The notes beneath the pieces were generated by a model. It was not told the DNA's origin and ran no database searches. It worked only from the letters and a program-made list of their open reading frames with translations. Below, one piece after another: positions 33,926-42,435 of a DNA stretch of 42,435 bases. The translations under genes and the position numbers were made by a program. The stretch's first letter is position 1. Every line of letters begins with the position of its first letter. Source of the stretch: Fragilaria crotonensis (Eukaryota; Bacillariophyta; Fragilariophyceae; Fragilariales; Fragilariaceae); assembly GCA_022925895.1 (NCBI GenBank), contig JAKSYS010000546.1, positions 1-42,435 on the forward strand, in the 5' to 3' direction.

Positions 33926-34240
33926 CGTCAAAAAAATATGGTAGCCGACTGACTTCGATGTCATCGACCATCAAAGCCAGAAGGTACTGTCCTCCAGTAT
34001 TCACTTTACGTACGTTTCGACACCACCTCATTGAAGGCAAATCTTAAATCAACTGGTAGGTATTTTCTAAATTAGAGTTATGGTTCCCAATTCCCCAAAA
34101 TGGGATTCGATGTCTACGGTCTACTACAGTACCTGGTACCAGTACAAGGTACAAACACCCTGTGCTAGTAGATATCAATACGCGATCGGCGATGGTGCGA
34201 TGGTGCGATGGTGCGCGACGGACAATGGGCACTGCTATAT
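33926..34240. other. Upstream of the plastid repeat gene
   Basis: About 300 bases with GTACC/GGTAC palindromes around 34125-34150 and a triple GATGGTGC repeat (34192-34213) just before the hexanucleotide array. Confidence 0.45.
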
Positions 34241-34949
34241 TTATTGCTATTGCTATTGCTATTGCTATTGCTATTGCTATTGCTATTGCTATTGCTATTG
34301 CTATTGCTATTGCTATTACTTTATTGCTATTGCTATTGCTATTGCTATTACTATTATTATTGCTATTGCTATTGCTTTATTGCTATTGCTATTTTATTGC
34401 TATTGCTATTGCTATTGCTATTGCTATTGCTATTGCTATTGCTATTGCTATTAAGCTATTGCTATTGCTATTGCTATTGCTATTATATTGCTATTGCTAT
34501 TGCTATTATATTGCTATTTATTGCTATTGCTATTATATTGCTATTGCTATTGCTATTGCTATTAAGCTATTGCTATTGCTTATTGCTATTGCTATTGCTA
34601 TTATTTATTGCTATTGCTATTGCTTTATTGCTATTGCTATTGCTATTGCTATTGCTATTGCTATTGCTATTGCTATTATTTATTGCTATTGCTATTGCTA
34701 TTGCTATTATATTGCTATTGCTATTGCTATTGCTATTATATATTGCTATTGCTATTGCTATTGCTATTGCTATTGCTATTGCTATTGCTATTGCTATTAT
34801 ATTGCTATTGCTATTGCTATTGCTATTGCTATTGCTATTGCTATTACTATTGCTATTACTTTATTATATTGCTATTGCTATTGCTATTGCTATTGCTATT
34901 GCTATTGCTATTGCTATTGCTATTGCTATTGCTATTGCTATTGCTATTA
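34241..34949. repeat. TATTGC hexanucleotide array
   Basis: About 710 bases of (TATTGC)n interrupted by slips such as TATTAT, TTTAT and TTAAGC. Because no frame contains a stop, it produces long spurious frames of poly-Leu, Ile-Ala and Tyr-Cys. It does not match known telomere repeats. Confidence 0.97.
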
Positions 34950-36533
34950 TGATATCGCCTATCGCACAGCGGAAAGCAGAAGATGATGCGGAATCCGGAG
35001 AGCGTTACCAGGTACCATGTACCGTACACGCTTTAATAGCAGTACAATACCATTGGTACTGTCAGTATGTATATTAATGGTAGATGGACTACCGGTAGTG
35101 TGTGAACTTGCTACAGTATCACCAGGCAGAGGAAGAAGTGCAGTGCAAGCAATATTGTTGTTAATGGTTGCAGTATTGTGTGTTGTTGTTGTAGTGTGTC
35201 CTGTTGTAATGGCTTCTCCTGCTGACACATGTCCAGAGTGCTGCTGGAGCTAAAGTGACATCATGCAAAGGCAGGTAATATTCGTCATGGTCAATTTTCA
35301 ACATGACATGCAGAACATGTAATTATGTTCAGATCAGAAAGAGTGTGTGGCACCAGTAAAACATGTAAAATTGGCAATTGAAAATTTGGGATAAAGCGCA
35401 GGGCATGAAATGAGGAGTGCAAAGTCACTTGAAGAACACTCCTCACACGTCCTCTCTGGTGTTGTTGATAGTATCTCTGCAAAGTTTTCCAAAACCCAGT
35501 GTTGACTCTAATTCCAAAATGGTCCTAATGGATGCACAATCTGATGGGATAACATGAACTTGATTTGAATTGACAGGAACTGTGATTCCAGTTGTACAGT
35601 GTTGCACTCGTTACTGGAGCAAGTCCACCACATAAATGAAGAAATGCCTGTGTGTTGTGCAACCAATGTACATTTAGTAGGCCTTTCCTTTCAGAACAAC
35701 AAAACAGGAATGAAACTATGCTCCTGTTTTATTCCTGTCAAAAATGTGTCCTTACTGGGTTAAAGAAGTCTGTCATATTTTGACCTCAGCAAAAAACTAT
35801 CCTTTCAAAATTGTGGGATGCCAAACCAATGTCGGGCAGATTTATGTTCTGTATGTATGACGAAGTTTTGAATACGAGCGTCTTGAAAAATAGCTCCGGT
35901 GAAGTGAGAAAATCAAGATTCCAAAAACTCAAGTTCTGTGACAAAAATGTTGACGTCATTTCCTTGCATTCTAATCGCTTCCGTATGCATACAGTATAGT
36001 AGTAGAACTCCCAAATCCGGTACTGTACCGGGTACCGGCAGTCTTAGTTGCTCGTGAAACAGCCAACAACGAACGTGAATCCGACAAAAGTTAATTCGCT
36101 CTTGAATGACTTTCTGAGTGTCGTATGACGTAAACTACGACAATCGATTCCACTGGAGCTTGAAGGATTACCCTTCTGCAAAACGTGTCTCCTTCTCCCG
36201 GAGAGCTATGTACACTTACGATTCTAATGAACTGCTCTGCATTTATACTTTTAGGCTTTGAGCACTCGAGGGCATATTTGTTCAAAGGTCAAAGTCATTG
36301 GGGAATAGATGTTTGAAGTTTGAAGACTCAGCGTCCTATTCCGATTCGTGAATAATCACATTGATCAGACATTATCCCCTTTCTCTCGAGATCAGTATAA
36401 ATCAATCGGTATGTCCTTTTACGGTCCAAACAAGGCCGCCATATGCACATAGCAGACCAATGTTATTGCAAGGCTCACTTTTCTGCATTCTCGCTTCTCG
36501 TGTGTCGCCCTTATCAAGCTACTGTCAGTGACG
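34950..36533. other. Intergenic region
   Basis: 1.6 kb with no supported gene. Near 35000-35100 and 36010-36040 there are GTACC palindromes. From 35230 to 35800 the DNA is AT-rich with TGCA/CATG words, in the style of the retroelement relics elsewhere in the window. Confidence 0.45.
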
Positions 36534-37268
36534 ATGAAGGCCTTTCTATACCCTCTCGCCACAATGCTCATGGTTGCATCAGCGTCGAACCTCCGCCATG
36601 GTAACAGGAATCTGGTAGGAACAGGACCTTGGAGCTCTTGTCCGTATGGCGGGGTGCTGTCTTTTCAACGTTGAAACTTCCGTCATTCCTGGGACTGGTG
36701 CTACAGAATGCAGCGCTGCAACACTGGACAGTATTGGCGAAATGATCAATGCGACACTTATCTCCGCCGGGATGAGTAGCATGCCGGATTCGAAATTCGT
36801 CTCTGGCGTTTGTGATGAGCCCATTTCCGTTTCGACCACCACGACTGGTACAACTGGTGGAGATAATTGGATTCGCAGAAGATTGCAGACTGGATACATC
36901 TGGAAGGGTGGCGGAGTAAGTCACTTGGCGATCACGTTTTTGTTCGTTTCGTATCGCAATTCTGACTCAGAAACAACTTTTCCTCTCAGGCCTGCAGAGG
37001 GTGCAACGGTGACAATGGTGATGGAAGGAAGTTGGCGCAAACCTCCTCAGTTCTAGCCGCACAGCAGCTATTGTACGAAACCACGTTTATCGAAACGAGC
37101 AACACCATCGAAGCAGATGTTGCGGCCGCCGTCACTCAAGGCCTCGCGAGCTTTCCATGCGTCGGGACTAGTCCGCACGTTACTGTCACAATTGATGTTG
37201 TCAAGCTTTGGCAACTGGATCTATCATGCGGAAGTTCATCTCTCATCTCACAAATCCAATGGATTTAG
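36534..37268 (+). CDS. Small secreted protein of unknown function
   Basis: ATG at 36534 gives the signal peptide MKAFLYPLATMLMVASAS. The mature part reads SSCPYGGCCLFNVETSVIPG if GGGG at 36654-36657 is taken as GGG (one extra base); as printed, the frame stops early. A 74-nt intron (36916-36989, GTAAGT...CTCAG, phase 0) joins YIWKGGG to ACRGCNGDNGDGR. The last part has IEADVAAAVTQGLASFPCV and ends at 37268; total 219 residues. Several Cys and a CxxC plus Asp/Asn/Gly cluster suggest a secreted, disulfide- or metal-stabilised protein. I do not recognise the family. Confidence 0.65.
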
Positions 37269-38178
37269 CTGATCGAGAAAATGTTAATCGACACGGGGAT
37301 TTCAACTTCCAAAAAGTCTATTTCATCTGCATGCGGTTCATGTGGATGGTATCAGGACGAACATATCATTTCTTACGAGATGCATTTAGAATTCGAAGGA
37401 TAAACGAACATTTGTGTCATCTTGATGTCTTTCAGCATCACCTGCAGCTGATGTATGATAGCAGCTATGGCATAGAACCTCGACCAGCTAATTGCGTAGG
37501 TGTATTCGGAGTTGTACGTCGTACTCCGGGTCCGGAGGGTCCCAGTATAAAATCATGCGTACACTTGGAGATTTTCACATGATAGAAATGAGAAGTACTC
37601 TGTCCGAGCTCTGAATGCTTCATGTTAGCTCTACAAGTAGTCTCTCTCTCTAGACTACCGGTAGAGTAATAGTGTATTCGAAGGACAAGCAACCTCATAT
37701 GATCTTTGGTGCTATGGTCACATCTGTCGTATGTCATATCAGACATGATGACATGATGGATCCAAGACCGAAGAATGATATCATGATATCATATACTGGT
37801 ACTGGTACCAGTACCTGGTAGTATGAAACAACAAGTATCATACTGTACGCGCGGTCGCGCGGGCCACAGATCAGTGTACATAAGATGTAGTAGTAGGAGT
37901 ACAAGTACATGTACCGGGTACGAATCGGAGTACAGGAGTATGATATGGAAAGTGGAAACCACTGAATACTCCCTATGTCATACTGGAATAGTACGTTGTA
38001 CTAGAGAGGTGCTACGAGGACCGCAACCTTCGTCCATAAATTTGTCCACAGTCCCGCCGCCAGTCTTGTCGTAGTTTGTCGACCTACGTTGTACCGATGA
38101 TCGCATGATTGATCCAATTGAAGCCTCCCCGCATCTACTGTAGTACTTGTAGCATATTTGACACCAATAGACTCTGAG
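37269..38178. other. Intergenic region rich in GTAC palindromes
   Basis: 900 bases without a gene. It includes the perfect palindrome TACTGGTACCAGTA (37800-37813), GATATCATGATATC just before it, a CT-rich stretch (37640-37660), and more GTAC words at 37895-37925. Confidence 0.55.
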
Positions 38179-39711
38179 ATGGGAAAGCGGGGCAAGAGGA
38201 ATCGATCCTTGCGAAAGGAACCCATTATAACAACAGGTGAGGAGGGCCACAATCGCCATGAGAAGGCAGCGTCTCTGGTGGTTACTTACACTGGTGATGA
38301 CACGTCCTTCGTCATCCCGCCTCCTTTCGTCGCATCGGATCTGAACGAACAAGAATTGCTGGCACCACTTCAAAGATTATGGACTGTCGTGGAGAATCGA
38401 GGCAAGAAGGCTGGTTCGACCACGACCTGGAGTCCTACTCCGATACAATTGCAAACGTGGTCGATTTTGCTGAGATCAACAATTGATATGATTGGAATTG
38501 CTCCTACTGGAAGTGGCAAGACATATGCCTACGGTTTGCCGCTGTTGAATCAGATTGACGTGGCGTCAGATACTGGTATTCAAGGAATTGTTTTGGTGCC
38601 AACCAGAGAGTTGGCACTTCAGGCTGAGAAAGATTTGAAACGAACGAAATGCAGAAACGTGTCTATCGTAGCGGTCTATGGTGGGGTTGATCGTGACACC
38701 CAACTTCAAGCGCTCTCTCCGTGGACTCGCCATTGGTGGTGACTGGTACCCCAGGACGACTGGGAGATTTGCTCAAGGTCGTAAAGGGCAGCTTGTCAAA
38801 TCTCAAGTGGGTTGTAATGGACGAAGCCGATCGTATGGCGACTCAAGTCGACATGTCGAAGCAAGTTGACGATATCATGGCGATTCTGGGCAAAGATGAG
38901 AATCGAAGAATATGCTTGTTCTCAGCAACTTTCCCAGAAGCTGCTTCCAAATGGAATGACTGGATTAGCGAAAAACATGTCGTTGTCAAGGTCAACATTG
39001 TCACAGTGGGCCAGACCCAAGTGACAGCGACCGAGGAAAGTCAGGCTGTGGTGCCGGCCTCGTCATCAGTAAACGAGGAGAATCAAGCCAATGAAAATGA
39101 AATCGATGAGCACCCCAAGAAGAAACACCATAGTCCGCTTGATCTTGCTAGGATTCCATCGAATGTTACTCAGATACTGCATGTGTGCTCGGCGCACAAG
39201 AAACCCAGGAAGTTAGTGACAACACTACAAAGGTGCGATCGGACAAGGAAAGTCGGACACAATCCTTATGCCTAGTTTTTTTGCCAGGATCAAGACCCTT
39301 CAGTACGTATCAAAGCTGCTTCAAAAGGACGGATTCGCAAGTGCGGAACTGCACAGCCACTTGAGTCAGAAGGATCGTGAACGCGTGCTCTTCAACTTTC
39401 AATGTGGAAAGGTTCAAACATTACTTGCGACGGATGTTGCGGCAAGAGGTATTCACGTCCCCAACGTCGACTCGGTCATTAACTACGACTTTCCAATCTC
39501 ACTCGAGCAGTACGTCCATCGATGTGGTCGAGCTGGAAGGTCGGGAAACAAACCAGCAACAGTGTATAGCTTCTTCACTCGTGAACTGCAGCCAATGGCA
39601 AAGGATGCTGTGACGCTGCTGACAGAAACCAACGCATGGATCGATCCCAATTTATCGGAACTGGCGGCTGAAAAGCGCAGGAGGGCAGGCGGTCCAAGAA
39701 ACGAAAACTGA
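38179..39711 (+). CDS. DEAD-box ATP-dependent RNA helicase
   Basis: All core motifs occur in order: WSPTPIQLQTW (Q-like), APTGSGKT (I), VLVPTRELALQ (Ia), TGTPGRLGDLL (Ib), MDEADRM (II), FSATFP (III), SLCLVFFARIKTLQY (IV), ATDVAARGIHVP (V) and YVHRCGRAGRSG (VI). The start is the first ATG (38179, MGKRGKRNRSL, basic). Three single-base losses separate the pieces: near 38715, in AAA at 39229-39231, and in the T run at 39276-39282. Correcting them gives 511 residues. A fourth indel near 39690 may hide an acidic tail ending at 39796 (DSDNDDALEDQFAF). Basic start and acidic tail would suit a nuclear or nucleolar helicase, but I cannot name the subfamily. It is convergent with the CK2-beta gene. Confidence 0.85.
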
Positions 39712-40030
39712 CGACGCAGCGAAATATCCAGCTCACGCAGAGGAAAAGGTCGACAGCGACAATGACGACGCTTTGGAGGATCAATTTGCCTTTTGAATCC
39801 GGAACCGGATCGTTCTTAAGAGAGCAAGTCATGTGAGCGACGCCTCTTCCGAATCGGAAGCAGAGGAGGATACTTGACCGTGAATGAAAACGAGGATTTC
39901 TTGGGGACCCGCCTCGCAAAGCAATAATGGGGACTAATTTCCTCCATAGCAAACATGTACCACGCAGATTTGTGCGCGTAGCACTGTCCAAGTAGCACAA
40001 GACATTTGACGAAACGTGACCTGTTAAGGA

Positions 40031-40880
40031 TCAATGCTCGTGGAGCCTTCGTAGTGCAGCCGAGTGGACCTGAAAACCAAAAATAGTCGGCACGGTGGCA
40101 GTAGGGTTCTGTTGTGGCATACTTCCAACGCCACCCAACAAACCTTTGCCGTACGTCAATAAATACAAATGACACAGAGACGGACCCCACGCACTCCCAT
40201 CGACCTTTGAGTCCCACCACTCCCACACTTGACCGCACGAAAACAGTAGCGCTGTGCATTTCGACCTGGGATGCTGTCGCCGTGTGGAAGCATAGGCATT
40301 CCCGACATGACGGTCGCGGGCACTTGCCAAAGATTTCCTTGTGGTGCATCAAGGTGCGTCGAAGGGTGTCAAGACCTCGGGGAGACGTAACGAAACGGCC
40401 GTGGATAAGTGCGTACAAAATTTCTGCGGCTTGTTGCACCAATGGAGGGATGTCAGAAAGTTGCTCGTTACTGAGAATGAGACGGAGAGCAGCTTTGTAC
40501 AGCGGAAAGGACAAGTCCACACTGCCGACGAATCGCTCCACGAGTGGTGGAAGGTGTACTAGATTAAATCCATCGCCGAGGAAGTCACGAGGGACTGCCA
40601 GAAGTGCATCGTTGGGGCGTGACTGCAAGAAGTCAATAACCCATGGAGTAGTATAAGACAGCATTGCCGCACGCTGTTCCAGCATGCTCAATTTGTGCGT
40701 CTTTGTAGCCTTGGTTGTGGATTGTGGTGCGAAAACGTTGGCGATTGGGGCAAGTAGGGCAGAATTCTCATGGCGCAAGGGCTGTTCTATGGGTTGCTGC
40801 ACCTCAGGACTATCCAACCTTTGCTGCACAATCGGTTGAGTGATCCTGTCTCCTGTGTCAAGAATACGCTGTATTGACAT
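40031..40880 (-). CDS. Casein kinase 2 regulatory (beta) subunit, divergent
   Basis: CK2-beta dimers dock the CK2 catalytic subunits. The N-terminal helical part is recognisable (PWVIDFLQSRPNDALL, GDGFNLVHLPPLV), as is VQQAAEILYALIHGRFV, the most conserved family segment. GKCPRPSCRECL is the first half of the zinc ribbon (CX4C). The frame then changes at about 40265 (one extra C in CCC). Beyond it VDGSAWGPSLCHLYLL matches the family region that contains TDGAYFGTGFPH, and VPTIFGFQVHSAAL is the typical C-terminus. The second zinc half reads FSCGQVW, with one Cys where CPKC is usual. Corrected length is 282 residues from this ATG. An N-terminal extension is likely, because codons 5' of it remain protein-like in another frame. 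Confidence 0.82.
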
Positions 40881-41374
40881 CGGAATCTGCCTTCGATCTC
40901 ATCTTGCCCTTCCGCAACACTGACGCTCCGAGACGATTCTGTGACAATCTTAGTGTCCTCAACGATATGCAGCTCCTTCTTTGGGTCGGCGTGTCCTGTC
41001 GATGAGGAATTCAGGTCTGCACGGCCTGGCGAGGCGTCGAGCGGGCTAGATTGCAATTGAGGATTCAACGGCATCTCGAAGCTGGTGGTAACATTAACTG
41101 CTCTTTCGATCGCGGGGTGTGGCGGGTCGTTTGTTGGACGATTCTGCATCAGTGCAACTGACTCCCTCGTTTGACTCTGTTTTCTCTTTTCATGGTCTTC
41201 TTAGATTTTTCTTCTCTGAGACAATTTTAACTTCTTCCCTGTCGATACTTTCAAGAAGAGAAAGAAGCCTCCTCCTCTTCGTTGTCCATGATGTCAATAG
41301 GGTCAAAGTCAGAAAGGTCAATCAAGACTTGTTGTCGTCGTTGCTTCTTTCAGAAACGTTTCGCATGCCCTTTC
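40881..41374 (-). other. Probable acidic/Ser-rich N-terminal extension of CK2-beta
   Basis: A frame at 41149-40887 (MQNRPTNDPPHPAIERAV start) and further upstream pieces (LIDLSDFDPIDIMDNEEEE near 41300) are coherent, acidic, low-complexity sequence on the same strand. They reach the CK2-beta core only if two or three single-base breaks (near 40890, 41190 and 41240) are bridged. A first ATG could be at about 41374 (MRNVSERSNDDNK). Long acidic extensions occur in some CK2-beta proteins. It could instead be 5' untranslated region. Confidence 0.35.
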
Positions 41375-42080
41375 GCTGCCCCGATTGTCTTGCAGGTGCG
41401 CGGGAATAATCCGATGAAGCGTCGGCATTCGATAGAAAGAACCAAGTCGCCACAAAAGCTATGGCAAGGCATGAGAAACGGGTTGTCATTGACAAATCAC
41501 GTTCCGTTCGAAAATACAGGCGATGTCAAGTTTTTTGGCAGGAAACCGGAAAATATGAAGACAAAACGTGTGCTCCGTATCAGAATCTGTCATATTATAA
41601 CGGCTTATTACCGCTCTTGTGGTACCGAGCTACCGAGCTACAATGGTACCGATTGGACGGTGGACGGTGCCCTGGAGACAGAGCATTCTGTCGGCATCGT
41701 TATTCCCACATAGCTGCAGGAAGCTAGTCCGATCTACAATGTACGATAGGTAACACGAGCAAATGAATAAACCAGATGCAACAAAGGGTACAATCTATTG
41801 GATAACATTGGAGTACTAACGTGGAACCAATATCGAGATGCTATCTGGATTACTTACGAAGTAATGCAAGCATGTCTGGATGTGAGATCACCATTAGTGA
41901 ATGAGACCAAGATTAGCTTCGGAGTGGAGACTTGTTTTGGGAAATAAATTGGGCTTACAACACAAGAAAAGAGGATGTAGCGAGTATAGGGTAACTGCCT
42001 ACTCAAGGCGTAGCAGCTGGATATATTTACTTGTTGGCAAATAAGGGAGTATTTGCAACAACGGTGATTAGGATGGGCCA
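41375..42080. other. Intergenic region
   Basis: 700 bases with no supported gene. It holds the presumed CK2-beta promoter and a short GTACCGAG/TACCGAGC repeat (41620-41650). Confidence 0.45.
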
Positions 42081-42435
42081 CTAATCGTCTTCAGTCTTCT
42101 TCTTCCCTCTCAAAATTGAATAAAGTTGATACCAAAAACGTTTCCCTTTTGGCTTCCAACTCGGTGAAGACGTCGGAGCAACGGTTGCACCCGACAAGAA
42201 ATCGAACAAAGACTTCCTGATTCGTCGGGATGAGATTCCTTGAACGAGACGAGTGAAGGAAAATTGTTTGGCGCACTTGCTGGGAGTCCTTTATCGGAGG
42301 AGTCGTCGGCAGATGGTTTTGATGGAACCGATACCGACGATAGAATAATCGCTGGCGGAAGCGTTGGTGGTTGTATGCTGAGAGACACGGATGGCTTATT
42401 GGTGGAGACAGTGATGGGCCAAGACCTGGCCCTTC
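42081..42435 (-). CDS. Possible 3' end of a minus-strand gene (partial)
   Basis: A Ser/Pro-rich frame enters from the right edge (VSLSIQPPTLPPAIILSSV) and runs to 42110. Another frame from about 42270 reads SFTRLVQGISSRRIRKSLF and ends KKKTEDD with a stop at 42081-42083, which looks more like a natural C-terminus. A single-base indel near 42255-42265 would join them. All three minus frames are largely open here, so coding potential is uncertain and the plus strand is also open. No domain recognised. Confidence 0.3.

Noticed and set aside
34241-34949. Hexamer array as an internal telomere tract
   Set aside because: TATTGC/GCAATA does not match TTAGGG or TTTAGGG types, and genes continue on both sides.
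34080-35077. Long plus-strand open frames of poly-Leu, Ile-Ala or Tyr-Cys
   Set aside because: They arise because the TATTGC array has no stop codon in any plus-strand frame.
35017-35253. Small hydrophobic plus-strand frame
   Set aside because: It starts in GTAC-rich noncoding DNA and shows no family resemblance or gene context.
39233-39288. Intron (GTGCG...GCCAG) in the DEAD-box gene
   Set aside because: It would join in frame, but removes helicase motif IV, which reads clearly if two homopolymer bases are restored.

Overview
The window looks like nuclear DNA of a diatom, probably pennate. Protein genes carry short GT-AG introns of about 74-110 nt. One gene has an N-terminal signal peptide ending in an ASAFAP-type cleavage motif, the plastid address of diatoms and other algae with red-derived secondary plastids. 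The housekeeping genes (VPS25, SDS22, ALG14, CK2-beta, a DEAD-box helicase, a PIN-like carrier) are all eukaryotic.

Layout. 1-6346: a GC-rich tyrosine-recombinase retrotransposon on the minus strand (gag, RT, RNase H, YR) with A1-body-B1-A2-B2 split direct repeats, as in PAT/Ngaro elements. 6600-12924: an AT-richer gag-only LTR retrotransposon with 1288-bp LTRs and a perfect 5-bp target duplication. 13286-15922: an ankyrin-repeat protein kinase gene split by a 648-bp Mutator-like MITE whose own terminal repeats could supply in-frame GT and AG splice sites. 17822-19045: a membrane-anchored atypical kinase. 19157-20445 (-): SDS22, a PP1 regulator. 21096-21713: VPS25 (ESCRT-II). 22162-23736: a PIN/auxin-efflux-type carrier. 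23737-28352: gene-poor DNA with a 337-bp tandem duplication. 28353-31865: a large secreted G8-domain protein related to CEMIP/TMEM2. 32211-32857 (-): ALG14. 33260-33925 (-): a plastid-targeted protein made of five 35-residue repeats. 34241-34949: a TATTGC hexanucleotide array. 36534-37268: a small secreted protein. 38179-39711: a DEAD-box RNA helicase. 40031-40880 (-): casein kinase 2 regulatory subunit. The right edge may hold part of another minus-strand gene.

The genes form no evident pathway; this is ordinary mixed eukaryotic gene order, with a mobile-element-rich left third.

One pattern affects every annotation here. At least eight otherwise well-conserved genes are broken by single-base changes, mostly in homopolymers, and the two LTRs also differ mainly at homopolymers. 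When these bases are counted back, gene lengths become multiples of three and agree with the families. This suggests residual long-read indel errors more than real pseudogenes, so I annotate the genes across the breaks.
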